Assembly (NCBI GenBank): GCA_900317885.1
Contig: ONIM01000005.1
Span: forward strand, 1 to 64,000
Source of the DNA: an uncultured Bacteroidales bacterium
Lineage (GTDB): Bacteria; Bacteroidota; Bacteroidia; Bacteroidales; Paludibacteraceae
Direction of reading: 5' to 3'
DNA: 64,000 nt
Shown here: one piece after another, positions 17,236 through 25,570 of the stretch
Layout of the letters: each line of letters begins with the position of its first letter
Numbering within the stretch: the stretch's first letter is position 1
The notes under the pieces: model-generated
Told to the model about the DNA's origin: nothing
Database searches by the model: none
Seen by the model: only the letters and a program-made list of their open reading frames with translations
Program-made: the position numbers and the translations under genes

Positions 17236-18536
17236 GCACGCACTTGGCGAAACTACTGAGCCGCGAGGAAATGGAGATCAGTCTTCTGGACGAGAGTCCG
17301 GAGCGCTTGGGCGACCTGAGTGCCAACTACGACATGCTCACGCGTGTCGGCAACCCTACCTCCATCCATGACCAACGAGAGATAGGTGTTAAGGACTGCG
17401 ACCTGTTCATCTCCGTCACGCCTCATGAGACGGAGAACATGACCGCCTGCCTGATTGCCAACTCCTTAGGCGCCAAACGTACACTTGCACGCATCGATAA
17501 CTACGAATACCTGCTGCCGGAGAACCGTAAGTTCTTTGAGAACATGGGTCTGAACCACCTCATCTATCCGGAGGTGTTGGCAGCGAACGAGATCGAGGAG
17601 AGCCTGCGGACGAACTGGATGCGGTACCACCTGCATCTCTGTCAGGGCGCTCTGGAGCTATGTATCGTCAAGGTACGCGAGACAGCGAAGATCTTAGGTC
17701 AGAGTTTTGCTTCGGGAGTCTATAACCACGGCAAGTACCGCATCGTAGCCATCAAACGCGACCAGCAGACCATCATCCCCCGCGGACAAGACACCGTAGA
17801 GGTGAACGACCTGGTCTATTGCGTCTGTCCCAAAGAGAACATGGAGTACATGCGGGAGGAGTTAGGCAAGTCCAAACGCGAGATCAAGAACGTCATCTTC
17901 TTCGGCGGCGACCGCATCGCCCGCAAAGCAGCGACAGAGTTGGTAGATGAGATCAATATTAAGATTATCGAGAAAGACCGGGACTTATGTAACATCCTGA
18001 GCGAGAAAGTGCCGAACGCGCTGATCATTAACGCCGACGGCTCCGATATGGATGTGCTCAAGGAAGAAGGCATCCAGGATGCCGACGCTTTTGTAGCCGT
18101 GACGGACAGTAGCGAAGCGAACATCTTCGCCTGTCTGGCAGCCAAGCGTTTCGGCGTACGCAAGACCATCGCCGAGGTGGAGAACCTCGACTACATACCC
18201 ATGGCGGAAGGTCTGGATATAGGCACGGTGCTGAACAAGAAGACCATCGCCGCGAGTTATATCTACCAGATGCTGCTGGACGCGTCCGTACGAGGCGTAC
18301 ATAACCTCACGAGCGCCGACGCGGAGATCGTAGAGTTCTACGCCAAAGAAGGCAGCACCATCACTCGTCATAAGGTCAAAGATGTGCGGCTGCCGGACGA
18401 AGCGAACATCGGCGGTATCGTGCGCGCCGGGGAAGGTATCCTCGTGAACGGAGATACCCAAATCATCGCCAACGACCTCGTCGTCGTCTTCTGCAAGAGC
18501 CACGTGATACGTACATTAGAGCGATACTTCAAATGA
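17202..18536 (+). CDS. trkA: Trk potassium uptake regulatory subunit TrkA
   Basis: TrkA is the cytoplasmic NAD(H)-binding gating ring of the Trk K+ channel. This 444-residue protein has two RCK modules: the first starts MRIIIAGAGEVGTHLAKLLS with the Rossmann GAGEVG at 7-12, and the second starts NVIFFGGDRIARKAATELVD near 229. Each is followed by a TrkA_C-type domain (CIVKVRETAKILGQSF; AEIVEFYAKEGSTITRHKV). Length matches the usual double-RCK form. It overlaps the end of dxs by 34 bases and trkH by 4 (ATGA), so dxs, trkA and trkH are probably co-transcribed. Confidence 0.95.
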   Translation: MRIIIAGAGEVGTHLAKLLSREEMEISLLDESPERLGDLSANYDMLTRVGNPTSIHDQREIGVKDCDLFISVTPHETENMTACLIANSLGAKRTLARIDNYEYLLPENRKFFENMGLNHLIYPEVLAANEIEESLRTNWMRYHLHLCQGALELCIVKVRETAKILGQSFASGVYNHGKYRIVAIKRDQQTIIPRGQDTVEVNDLVYCVCPKENMEYMREELGKSKREIKNVIFFGGDRIARKAATELVDEINIKIIEKDRDLCNILSEKVPNALIINADGSDMDVLKEEGIQDADAFVAVTDSSEANIFACLAAKRFGVRKTIAEVENLDYIPMAEGLDIGTVLNKKTIAASYIYQMLLDASVRGVHNLTSADAEIVEFYAKEGSTITRHKVKDVRLPDEANIGGIVRAGEGILVNGDTQIIANDLVVVFCKSHVIRTLERYFK

Positions 18537-20032
18537 CAAGGATGTTTAACTGGCGGCTGGTCTTTAAGACCATGGGTGTACTGACCACCCTCGAGGCATT
18601 ATTCATGTTAGTGCCCACTTTCGCTGCGTTCTGGTACGACGAACCGGACTTAGGCGCATGGGTGGTGTCGAGCGCCATCACATGGCTCAGCAGCTGGTGG
18701 ATGCTTCTTGCCGGCCGTAACGCAGAGCGGCGCGTCGGTGAACGAGAAGGATACGTCATCGTGGCGACCGTCTGGGTGGTCTATTCGCTCTTCGGCATGC
18801 TTCCTTTCTGGCTCAGCGGCGCGCTGCCGGAGCTGACGAACGCATGGTTTGAGACCATGGCGGGCTTCACCACCACCGGCGCTACCGTCATCCGCGACGT
18901 GACCGCCATGACCCACTCGATATTACTATGGAGGTCGTTGATGCAATGGCTCGGAGGTATGGGAATCATCGTCCTCTCCGTCGCCATCCTGCCGATGTTC
19001 GGACTCGGCGGCATGCAGCTCTATAGCGCTGAGGTGACCGGCGTAAGCTACGAGAAACTCAGTCCGCGAATCGCCGACACCGCCAAACACATGTGGCTGA
19101 CATACATCGTCCTGACCATCACCCAGATAGCCTTGCTGAACCTCGAGGGCATGACCCTTTTCGACTCCATCTGTCACTCTCTGAGCACCATCTCTACGGG
19201 CGGATTCTCCACCCGCAACGACAGTATGATCAGCGACAATGCCGCGATCCAATGGACCACCGCCATCTTCATGTTCCTCTCGGGTATCAATTTCACCCAG
19301 CTGATCTACCTCTTCCGCGGCAAGCCACAGCGGCTCTTCAAGGACGAGGAGACGCAGTGGTACGCGATTGCGGTCCTGATAGCTACCCTCTTCCTCTCTC
19401 TGGGATTGTTCATTCATTACGGCATCGAGCACGACATAAGCAAGATCGTGGAGATGGAGAATTTCTTCGCTACGGTAGAGCGCGCGCTGCGAAAAGGTTT
19501 CTTCATGGTCTGCTCGGCGATGACCAGTACAGGCTTTGCGGCGAGCGACTATATGACCTGGCCGGAACTGCTGTGGGTGTTTGTCTTCTTCCTAATGTTT
19601 ACCGGCGGCGCAAGCGGCTCTACTGCCGGTGGAATGAAATGGGTACGTCTGGCCATCTTTGCGAAATCGGCAGTAGCAGAGATCAAGCGTCGTATCCACC
19701 CAAACGCCGTCATCCCCGTGCGTTTTAACGGTCACACCGTGCGCGAGCAGACGACCAGTAATATCATGGCGTTCATGTTCTTCTATATCGCCATCATCGT
19801 GGTGGCGGTGTTGATCTTCTGCGCTTCCGGCGTGGACTTCGACGAAGCGATCGGAACGGCTGTCTCAGCGATCGGCAATGTAGGTGTCTCCATCGGACAG
19901 TTCGGTCCCTCGGGTACGTACGCAGACTACCCCACCGTAGCCAAATGGACGGCAACCTTAGTCATGCTCATCGGACGTCTGGAGATCTTCACGGTTTTGT
20001 TGTTGTTTAGTAGAGCGTTGTGGAAGAAATAA
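18533..20032 (+). CDS. trkH: Trk potassium channel subunit TrkH
   Basis: TrkH is the inner-membrane K+-translocating subunit. The 499-residue protein has four pore-loop repeats whose selectivity-filter cores can be seen: FTTTGAT (about 112-118), ISTGGFS (about 223-229), TSTGFAA (about 328-334) and IGNVGVS (about 448-454). The signature WLGGMGIIVLSVAILP follows the first pore loop. The ATGA overlap with trkA supports a two-gene trk operon. TAA at 20030-20032 is immediately followed by the GTG of the next gene. Confidence 0.95.
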   Translation: MTRMFNWRLVFKTMGVLTTLEALFMLVPTFAAFWYDEPDLGAWVVSSAITWLSSWWMLLAGRNAERRVGEREGYVIVATVWVVYSLFGMLPFWLSGALPELTNAWFETMAGFTTTGATVIRDVTAMTHSILLWRSLMQWLGGMGIIVLSVAILPMFGLGGMQLYSAEVTGVSYEKLSPRIADTAKHMWLTYIVLTITQIALLNLEGMTLFDSICHSLSTISTGGFSTRNDSMISDNAAIQWTTAIFMFLSGINFTQLIYLFRGKPQRLFKDEETQWYAIAVLIATLFLSLGLFIHYGIEHDISKIVEMENFFATVERALRKGFFMVCSAMTSTGFAASDYMTWPELLWVFVFFLMFTGGASGSTAGGMKWVRLAIFAKSAVAEIKRRIHPNAVIPVRFNGHTVREQTTSNIMAFMFFYIAIIVVAVLIFCASGVDFDEAIGTAVSAIGNVGVSIGQFGPSGTYADYPTVAKWTATLVMLIGRLEIFTVLLLFSRALWKK

Positions 20033-21340
20033 GTGAAGCCGTATAAAGTTCTGATATTTATAGCTTGCGTGATGGCATGCCTGGCGGCACTTTGCATGGT
20101 GCTGCCCGGGCGGATTGCGTTCGGCGAAAAGCAAGTACGCTGGCCGACTCTCGCGGAGGTGATAAGCCCCTCCCAGCCTCCCCATGAAGGGGAGGAGATA
20201 GAGCAACTAGATACTCTAGATGCTCTAGAGAGACTAGATACGCTAGATACGCCAGCCCCTCCGGAGAATAGCGATGAGAGGCTACCCATCCCCAAAGTGT
20301 CGGTGGATTCGACGACGGACAGCAGGGTCTTCCTGCAGGCCTTTTATGCATCGTTGGCGGACGCAGGGACGAAGAAGATCCGCGTCGTTCATTACGGAGA
20401 CAGTCAGATCGAGGAAGACCGCATGACCCAGCAGATCCGCGAAGCCTTACAAGCCGCCTACGGAGGTTCAGGAGTCGGGTTACTGCCGTTAGCGCAGACC
20501 ATTCCGTCCCTCACCGTACGGCAGGAGCTTTACCTCTCCGGTCGCTTCGTCAGCCCGATGAACGGTCCGAGGCGATACATGGTTCATGGTCCCAAACGCG
20601 ACCAGCGCACCGACGGACTTTACGGTCCGATGGGGCAGATGGCGTACCTAAGCGACAGCCTCGTCAAAGGTAGCGAGCGTATCACGGCTGTCTGCCAGCC
20701 CCTTCAACCCAATATGCACTACGATCGTTTCCGGCTTTTCGCAGACACCTCCGTCCACTATACCACCTCCCGCGACACGATGTTCCTCTCCGGCCGCGGC
20801 GGCGTTTACGGCCTCTCACAAGAGAGCCGGACCGGCATCATCGTCGATAACATCCCCTTGCGCGGATGTCTGGGCATCGTCTTTACAAAAATGGACAGCG
20901 CCCAGCTGAGCACGTTCTACAGCGAAGAGAACGTGCGGCTGATCATCATGCAGTTTGGCGGCAACGCTATCCCCTCTAATAAGAACCCCGGAACGATACA
21001 AGCGATCGTCACAGGCCTGCGTCAGCAGGTGCAGTACCTGCGTCGTTGCGCACCCGAGGCCTCGATTCTCTTCATCGGACCGAGCGACATGCTGACCCAG
21101 ACGGACGGCGAATGGATGACGTATCCGATGGTTCCGTACATGGACAAACTGCTGCGGAAGATGGCGTTGGAGGAGCATATCGCTTATTTCAGCCTCTACC
21201 GATGGATGGGCGGCAGCGGATCAATGATGAAATGGCAAGAAGTGGGTCTGGCTGGTTCGGACGGCGTACACTTTACCCGCGCCGGGGCTCGCAAGGCCGG
21301 AAAAGCAGTAGCAGAATGGATGATGGAAGTAAATGAGTGA
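20033..21340 (+). CDS. SGNH/GDSL-type esterase, partner of MBOAT acyltransferase
   Basis: This 435-residue protein has an N-terminal membrane anchor (VLIFIACVMACLAALCMVLPG) and an extracytoplasmic SGNH hydrolase domain. Block I is HYGDSQIEEDR with Ser124, block III is MQFGGNAIP, and block V is SDGVHFTRAG with Asp410 and His413. It directly precedes an MBOAT acyltransferase; such pairs move acetyl groups onto cell-wall or exopolysaccharides (compare alginate and peptidoglycan O-acetylation). The start is GTG at 20033, directly after the trkH stop. Between anchor and domain there is a palindromic-element copy (20164-20197) and a 9-bp array encoding LDTLDALERLDTLDT. Confidence 0.82.
   Translation: MKPYKVLIFIACVMACLAALCMVLPGRIAFGEKQVRWPTLAEVISPSQPPHEGEEIEQLDTLDALERLDTLDTPAPPENSDERLPIPKVSVDSTTDSRVFLQAFYASLADAGTKKIRVVHYGDSQIEEDRMTQQIREALQAAYGGSGVGLLPLAQTIPSLTVRQELYLSGRFVSPMNGPRRYMVHGPKRDQRTDGLYGPMGQMAYLSDSLVKGSERITAVCQPLQPNMHYDRFRLFADTSVHYTTSRDTMFLSGRGGVYGLSQESRTGIIVDNIPLRGCLGIVFTKMDSAQLSTFYSEENVRLIIMQFGGNAIPSNKNPGTIQAIVTGLRQQVQYLRRCAPEASILFIGPSDMLTQTDGEWMTYPMVPYMDKLLRKMALEEHIAYFSLYRWMGGSGSMMKWQEVGLAGSDGVHFTRAGARKAGKAVAEWMMEVNE
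20164..20197 (+). repeat. Intragenic palindromic element, copy 2 (reverse orientation, SGNH gene)
   Basis: The element reads AAGCCCCTCCCAGCCTCCCC then ATGAAGGGGAGGAG, encoding SPSQPPHEGEE in the linker after the membrane anchor. It is the reverse orientation of the 27334 and 55777 copies. Confidence 0.7.
20207..20251 (+). repeat. 9-bp tandem array (5 units), in frame
   Basis: Units are CTAGATACT, CTAGATGCT, CTAGAGAGA, CTAGATACG and CTAGATACG. The 9-bp period is frame-neutral and gives a Leu-Asp-Thr-like tripeptide repeat in the linker of the SGNH protein. Confidence 0.9.
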
Positions 21341-23135
21341 TTTCTGGTATCACATATTAGGATTTAACGCAGAGAGCCCGCTGCTCTTCACCCAGTTTTA
21401 TTTCTGGGCGTTCTTCGCGTTGGTCTATGCGCTTTTTGCGTTGCTTATCTCCCTTCCCTCTAGGGAAGGGTCTGGGTTAGGCTTACCCAACCGCAGGCTC
21501 CATTTGCGCAACGTTTATCTGATGTTCGTCAGCTGGTTCTTTTACTACAAGACCAGCGGAATCTTCCTGCTCATCTTAGCCTTCGTCACACTCTCCGACT
21601 GGCTCATCGCCAAGCGGATCCATAAAAATCTGTCAGCAAAGCGGTCTGTCAGCAAAGCTGCGCTTTGGCTCACCCTCTCCGTCGTCATCGACCTCTCCAT
21701 CCTCTTTTATTTCAAGTACGCGTACTTCTTCACGAACGTCATCAACTCTTGGTTTGGCGCGGATCTCCGGGTCTTTGACATCTTCGCCTATATCGGCAAC
21801 GGCTTCTCCGAGGCCGGGCGGTTTGATGTGGATACCATCATCCTGCCGGTGGGTATATCGTTCTATACCTTCCAGGTCATCTCCTACACCTGCGACGTCT
21901 TCCGGCGGAAGATCGAACCGGTGAAGAACATTCTGGATTTTGGTTTCTACGTCTCCTTCTTCCCGCAGCTCGTAGCCGGACCTATTGTGCGTGCCGAAGA
22001 GTTCATCCCGCAGTTATACAAACCTTTCCGCCTCTCGCGCAGAGCCTTCGGCATCGCGGTCTTCTGGATCCTCAACGGTCTGGCGAAGAAGATCATCATG
22101 TCCGATTACCTGGCGGTGAACCTCATCGACCGCGTCTTTGACAACCCGCTTCTCTTCTCCGGCTTCGAGAACCTCTTTGCGCTCTTTGCGTACTCGCTGC
22201 AGGTCTATGCAGATTTCTCGGGCTATACGGATATCGCTATCGGCGTAGCGATGCTCATGGGCTTCTACCTGCCGATGAACTTCAACAGCCCCTATAAGTC
22301 CAAAACGCCGCAAGAGTTCTGGAGGCGGTGGCACATGTCCCTCGGACGGTGGCTCAAGAGCTATCTCTATATCCCATTAGGCGGTAACCGAACGATTCTC
22401 GGCTTCAAGGCGCCCAAACTATGGGCGTCGAACTTCAATTCGTTCATCACCCAAGTCCTCGGCGGTCTCTGGCATGGCGCAAGTTGGAACTTCGTCCTCT
22501 GGGGAGCCATCAACGGCGTGGGCATGATCGTGGAGAAGATCTGGCGGGAATGGAACTGGCATGTACGTTTTGCGGCGATTTCTGCGTTGACGTTCGGGCT
22601 GGTGCTACTCGATTATTTCTATAACCTCCCTGTCTGGCGTCTCTTCGCTGTATGGGCGGCTATCATCTGGTTTGGAACCGCCATCCGGTATATCTACTGG
22701 TTGATTACAGCAGATAAAATCATAAATCATAAACTTGAAATCCTAAATAATAAAATCGCGAACGCGTGGGCGATCTTGCAGACTTTTGCTTTCATCACCT
22801 TCACGCGTCTCTTCTTCCGTTCGTCCAGTAACCTTGACCCCGCGACGGCAAATGAAGTAGCTTGGGCGACGGCAAAAAATATGGTGAACCAAATCGGCGG
22901 CGCGTGGTCCAATGCCATCATCCCGGATTTCCTCTGGGAGTACAGATGGGTCGTCGCGATGTTCGTTGCCGGCATGCTGATTCATTGGATCCCGACGAAC
23001 TTCAAACGCCGTTACCGCCTGTGGTTTAGCGCGATGCCTTTGTGGCTGATGGTCATCGTCGTCTGCCTCGCCATCGTCGTCATCTACCAGTTCGTCTCCG
23101 CCGAGATGCAACCCTTTATATATTTTCAGTTCTAA
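21333..23135 (+). CDS. MBOAT-family membrane O-acyltransferase (AlgI/DltB/PatA-like)
   Basis: This 600-residue polytopic membrane protein passes acyl (probably acetyl) groups across the inner membrane for polysaccharide O-acylation. MBOAT core motifs are present: FYTFQVISYTCDVFR, VAGPIVRAEEFIPQ, KSKTPQEFWRRWHMSLGRWL and LGGLWHGASWNFVLWG with the catalytic His381. It overlaps the SGNH partner by 8 bases. A palindromic-element copy (21449-21484) lies in the first loop, and an AT-rich 7-bp array (22717-22758) encodes KIINHKLEILNNKIAN in a later loop. The acceptor glycan is unknown. Confidence 0.9.
   Translation: MSDFWYHILGFNAESPLLFTQFYFWAFFALVYALFALLISLPSREGSGLGLPNRRLHLRNVYLMFVSWFFYYKTSGIFLLILAFVTLSDWLIAKRIHKNLSAKRSVSKAALWLTLSVVIDLSILFYFKYAYFFTNVINSWFGADLRVFDIFAYIGNGFSEAGRFDVDTIILPVGISFYTFQVISYTCDVFRRKIEPVKNILDFGFYVSFFPQLVAGPIVRAEEFIPQLYKPFRLSRRAFGIAVFWILNGLAKKIIMSDYLAVNLIDRVFDNPLLFSGFENLFALFAYSLQVYADFSGYTDIAIGVAMLMGFYLPMNFNSPYKSKTPQEFWRRWHMSLGRWLKSYLYIPLGGNRTILGFKAPKLWASNFNSFITQVLGGLWHGASWNFVLWGAINGVGMIVEKIWREWNWHVRFAAISALTFGLVLLDYFYNLPVWRLFAVWAAIIWFGTAIRYIYWLITADKIINHKLEILNNKIANAWAILQTFAFITFTRLFFRSSSNLDPATANEVAWATAKNMVNQIGGAWSNAIIPDFLWEYRWVVAMFVAGMLIHWIPTNFKRRYRLWFSAMPLWLMVIVVCLAIVVIYQFVSAEMQPFIYFQF
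21449..21484 (+). repeat. Intragenic palindromic element, copy 3 (MBOAT gene)
   Basis: A 36-base copy starting CTCCCTTCCCTCTAGGG and ending in TTAGGCTT, encoding SLPSREGSGLGLP in the first loop of the MBOAT protein. At 12 codons it leaves the frame intact. Confidence 0.75.
22717..22758 (+). repeat. 7-bp AT-rich tandem array (6 units) inside the MBOAT gene
   Basis: Units are AAATCAT, AAATCAT, AAACTTG, AAATCCT, AAATAAT and AAAATCG. Unit types and order resemble the intercistronic array at 35543-35584. Confidence 0.82.
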
Positions 23136-23136
23136 T

Positions 23137-23718
23137 ATGATTATAGGTATCACCGGAGGCATAGGAAGCGGCAAGTCCACTATTGCACGAGCGCTCGCAG
23201 CCCGCGGGTTTGCCGTCTATGACTGTGACCGCGAAGCCAAACGTATCATTGCGGAGAACAAAGACGTGCAGCAACAGATCATCGCCCTCCTCGGTCCAGA
23301 AGCGTTTGTCAACGGGGTTTATAACACCGCCTATGTCGCCCAACGCGTCTTTGCCGAGCCGGAGCTACTGGAGCGGTTGAATCAGATCGTTCACCCCGCC
23401 GTCAAAGAAGATATCTTGGAGAAGCAACCGGACTTTGTAGAATCGGCTATTCTGTATGAGGCAGGGTTAGATGCTATTTGCGACAAGATTTTTGTCATCG
23501 AAGCCCCGGAAGACATCCGCATCGCGCGTACCATCGCCCGCGACTACCACGGCGACGCCTCGCCCGAGAATATAGATAAGGTACGCGCCCGTATACGCGC
23601 GCAACTATCATCATCCCCCCTCCATGGGGGGACCGAGAGGGGCTTCATTCTTATTAATGACGGACAGAAAAGTATCGATGAATTGGCAGATGAGATACAG
23701 AATTGGCTGAAAAAGTGA
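23137..23718 (+). CDS. coaE: Dephospho-CoA kinase
   Basis: CoaE phosphorylates dephospho-CoA, the last step of coenzyme A synthesis. The 193-residue protein begins MIIGITGGIGSGKSTIARAL with P-loop GGIGSGKST at residues 7-15. It has the expected RGFAVYDCDREAKRII and NQIVHPAV segments and the LID-like ARTIARDYHGDASPENIDKVRARI. Near the C-terminus a palindromic-element copy encodes SSPLHGGTERGF, a loop absent from ordinary family members. It follows the MBOAT gene by one base, so it is probably in the same transcript. No separate terminator is evident after it. Confidence 0.94.
   Translation: MIIGITGGIGSGKSTIARALAARGFAVYDCDREAKRIIAENKDVQQQIIALLGPEAFVNGVYNTAYVAQRVFAEPELLERLNQIVHPAVKEDILEKQPDFVESAILYEAGLDAICDKIFVIEAPEDIRIARTIARDYHGDASPENIDKVRARIRAQLSSSPLHGGTERGFILINDGQKSIDELADEIQNWLKK
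23615..23645 (+). repeat. Intragenic palindromic element, copy 4 (coaE), diverged
   Basis: The palindrome CCCCCCTCCATGGGGGG is followed by ACCGAGAGGGGCTTC. It keeps the plan of a GC palindrome plus G-rich arm ending in GGCTT, with base changes. It lies within coaE near the 3' end. Confidence 0.6.
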
Positions 23719-23724
23719 AATAAA

Positions 23725-23756
23725 TTTGCATATATCAAAAATTATTCGTAATTTTG
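23725..23756 (+). promoter_or_regulatory. Promoter upstream of structured RNA copy 1 and lipoprotein
   Basis: TTTG (23725-23728) in TTTGCATATATC is followed after 20 bases by TAATTTTG (23749-23756). The start would be near 23763, giving a leader of about 295 bases before the lipoprotein ATG at 24059, with the structured RNA inside it. Confidence 0.78.
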
Positions 23757-23820
23757 CAGCGCAAAATCAAACCGCTGGCACCGACAGCGTAAAAAAGCGG
23801 TGACATAGTAAGACTAAAAA

Positions 23821-23979
23821 AGCGTTTGCTTTATTTGAGGATTCATTCGATCTACCACATTGAAAATCACATTCCAAGGATAATGCGAAACGTTCACGTT
23901 TACACGTGGGCTTTCAGCGTATTTGGATGTGATGGGTGTGGTAGCCCGAATGAACCAATAGCAGTTAGCTCACTTTTTT
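23821..23979 (+). ncRNA. Structured rod-like RNA, copy 1 (family not identified; 6S-like shape)
   Basis: This gene-free stretch folds into one long interrupted hairpin. Helices: TTCATTCG (23842-23849) with CGAATGAA (23947-23954); CTACCACA (23852-23859) with TGTGGTAG (23937-23944); ATCACAT (23866-23872) with ATGTGAT (23927-23933); and an apical CACG/CGTG (23895-23898 with 23905-23908). A T-run ends it at 23974-23979. A second copy at 63375-63539 has the same plan with compensatory base changes in the helices and conserved unpaired segments (TTTGCTTTATT, ATAATGCGAA, GAACCAAT). Size and rod shape recall 6S RNA, but I cannot assign a family. It lies in the leader of a lipoprotein gene and could be either a leader element or a terminated small RNA. 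Confidence 0.75.
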
Positions 23980-24058
23980 AGTATAGATAATTCAATAAAC
24001 AATAACGGAGAGAGCCGAAAATCCTATAAAGAGTAGGCACAAAAACTAACAAAAAAAA

Positions 24059-24931
24059 ATGAAGAAGTTATTTATTATTCCTTGCCTTTTGGTACTGTTG
24101 CTTGCTTCATGCAAGAACAATCAAAAAGCATGTTATGAGATCACTTTGACTGCTAACGGACAATCGGAGATCATGTACGTCTATGCGGATGAAAACGGGG
24201 CTGATGCACAAGCTACGGAGCTGAAGAATCGTTATGCTGCGATGGGTTATGACAAAAACAAACTGTCTGTGCAAGTGAAGAAATTGGACAAATCCGAATC
24301 AGACTGTCAAGCAGCAGAAGAAGTTGTTCCTGAACCGGAAATTAAAAGAACCGTTAAACCGACGGCTTCATTCGAGATGAAGGTAGAGGGCATCAATCCG
24401 GACGGCTATTCTGATACGTACGGTGGCGCTAAGGGATTAGGAGGTTTTTCTGTCACTTGCCGTTATGTTGCGCAAGGAGGACACTCATCTTCGCCATTAA
24501 TGAGTATCATGCATATGAACAATGGACTTTCTTATCAATACAACGATGTTGCATTTGGTGAATATGTAAAAGATAACAGTTACGTCGGAGGCAGAATCAT
24601 TTGCTTTAATCCATACTACGATAAAAACGTAGAATATTTGACACCTGATGAGCAAAACTTCATAGGTCAAACGATGGATAATTATTTTACCGGAACACCT
24701 GATGGTCCTTTCAAAATCAAAAAGAGTTGTACGTGGACCTTCCGTCTCGGTCGTGACTCTACCTACACCTACGTTGATGAAGTAGTGGACACCTATAGCA
24801 ACTATGCGCAATTGAAAGCAGCTCTCCTGTCTTGCGACGCAGATAATCCGATTTTCCAATCGCTTTATTACTACGATGCCAAGAAGGATGAGTTTATTCT
24901 TAAAGACAGAAAGTCATGGGATCTTAAGTAA
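24059..24931 (+). CDS. Lipoprotein of unknown function
   Basis: This is a 290-residue lipoprotein with signal MKKLFIIPCLLVLLLASC (Cys18). A small N-terminal alpha/beta part (YEITLTANGQSEIMYVYADENGADA, about 24-48) resembles a compact ferredoxin-like fold. A proline-rich linker (VVPEPEIKRTVKPTASFEM) follows. The larger C-terminal domain is rich in Tyr and Asp (YLTPDEQNFIGQTMDNYFTG; WTFRLGRDSTYTYVDEVVD). I do not recognise the family. The gene follows the structured RNA, starting about 80 bases after its T-run, and ends before a terminator at 24967. Envelope location is likely; function unknown. Confidence 0.75.
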   Translation: MKKLFIIPCLLVLLLASCKNNQKACYEITLTANGQSEIMYVYADENGADAQATELKNRYAAMGYDKNKLSVQVKKLDKSESDCQAAEEVVPEPEIKRTVKPTASFEMKVEGINPDGYSDTYGGAKGLGGFSVTCRYVAQGGHSSSPLMSIMHMNNGLSYQYNDVAFGEYVKDNSYVGGRIICFNPYYDKNVEYLTPDEQNFIGQTMDNYFTGTPDGPFKIKKSCTWTFRLGRDSTYTYVDEVVDTYSNYAQLKAALLSCDADNPIFQSLYYYDAKKDEFILKDRKSWDLK

Positions 24932-24932
24932 A

Positions 24933-25014
24933 TAATGTAGAAAAATTGACGGATTTTGTACAAAAGGAGTGCTTCGGCACTCTTTTTGCTTTAATAGTTT
25001 GCGTATGTCAAAAA
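24933..25014 (+). repeat. Duplicated terminator-promoter cassette, copy 1
   Basis: This 82-base stretch, starting TAATGTAGAAAAATTGACGG, is identical to 26726-26807 except for one base (T or G after the terminator T-run). It contains a GAGTGC-TTCG-GCACTC terminator and the -33 half of a promoter. Confidence 0.9.
24967..24987 (+). terminator. Rho-independent terminator
   Basis: GAGTGC-TTCG-GCACTC followed by TTTTT: a six-pair stem with a stable UUCG tetraloop, ending the lipoprotein transcript. Confidence 0.93.
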
Positions 25015-25029
25015 TTTTGTGTATCTTTG
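24998..25029 (+). promoter_or_regulatory. Promoter of the 121-residue basic protein gene
   Basis: TTTG (24998-25001) in TTTGCGTATGTC, 20 bases, then TATCTTTG (25022-25029). The ATG at 25056 lies about 20 bases after the expected start. Confidence 0.75.
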
Positions 25030-25055
25030 TCGTCAGATTTGGATAAGAAAAAAAG

Positions 25056-25421
25056 ATGAAAGCAAAATGGACAGGGTTGGTGAATGAGTTGCGGGGACAT
25101 GTGGACCGCAATCATTACGCAAGACGGATACCGGGAAACTGGCAGTATGCCGCTGTGTGCGAGAAGCCGGAATTGAGCGAAAAGACCAAGAAAAAGAAGG
25201 CCGCCCTGCCTCATGTGAAGAAGTTTAAGGAGATGATGGCGGAATGCAAGGCAATCTTGCATGATCCGGAGAAAAGGGCAGAATGGCAAGCGAAATATGA
25301 TGAGGCAAAACGTGAGGCTATTCGGCAGAACAAACCCGTGCAAGGGCGGCTATGCGACTACGTGAAGCATGAGTTGATAGAAGCGCAGAAAAAAGCAGCG
25401 AGCGAGAGTAGTGAGGGGTAG
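25056..25421 (+). CDS. Small basic protein of unknown function
   Basis: This 121-residue protein has no signal peptide and is strongly charged, with many Lys/Glu (KPELSEKTKKKKAALPHVKK; ILHDPEKRAEWQAKYDEAKR). Predicted structure is mostly helical. The middle segment, HVKKFKEMMAECKAILHDPE, has the look of a nucleic-acid- or protein-binding helix pair, but I recognise no family. It has its own promoter and is followed by four 11-bp repeats and a terminator, so it is probably a single-gene transcript. Proteins of this look occur near integrated elements; I see no integrase here. Confidence 0.65.
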   Translation: MKAKWTGLVNELRGHVDRNHYARRIPGNWQYAAVCEKPELSEKTKKKKAALPHVKKFKEMMAECKAILHDPEKRAEWQAKYDEAKREAIRQNKPVQGRLCDYVKHELIEAQKKAASESSEG

Positions 25422-25444
25422 TACAGAGGTCTAACGTCGTACGA

Positions 25445-25488
25445 AGCATACGATGAGCATACGTTCAGCATACGATCAGCATTCGATT
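25445..25488 (+). repeat. 11-bp tandem array (4 units) before a terminator
   Basis: Units are AGCATACGATG, AGCATACGTTC, AGCATACGATC and AGCATTCGATT, ending exactly where the terminator stem begins. Confidence 0.9.
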
Positions 25489-25519
25489 GGACACTTAGGG
25501 GGTGTCCTATTTTTTTTGC
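25489..25519 (+). terminator. Rho-independent terminator
   Basis: GGACAC (25489-25494) pairs with GTGTCC (25502-25507), followed by TATTTTTTTT. Confidence 0.85.
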
Positions 25520-25536
25520 AAAAAATCACAGAAAAA

Positions 25537-25568
25537 TTTGCGTATGTGCAATTTTTGTAGTACCTTTG
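25537..25568 (+). promoter_or_regulatory. Promoter of the lipocalin-like lipoprotein
   Basis: TTTG (25537-25540) in TTTGCGTATGTG, 20 bases, then TACCTTTG (25561-25568). The predicted start falls at or just before the first unit of the 10-bp repeat leader. Confidence 0.8.
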
Positions 25569-25570
25569 CA

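Noticed and set aside
23764-23820. tRNA or tmRNA fragment before RNA copy 1 (CCGCT...AGCGG pairing)
   Set aside because: No cloverleaf, no T-loop consensus and no CCA end; only weak local pairing.
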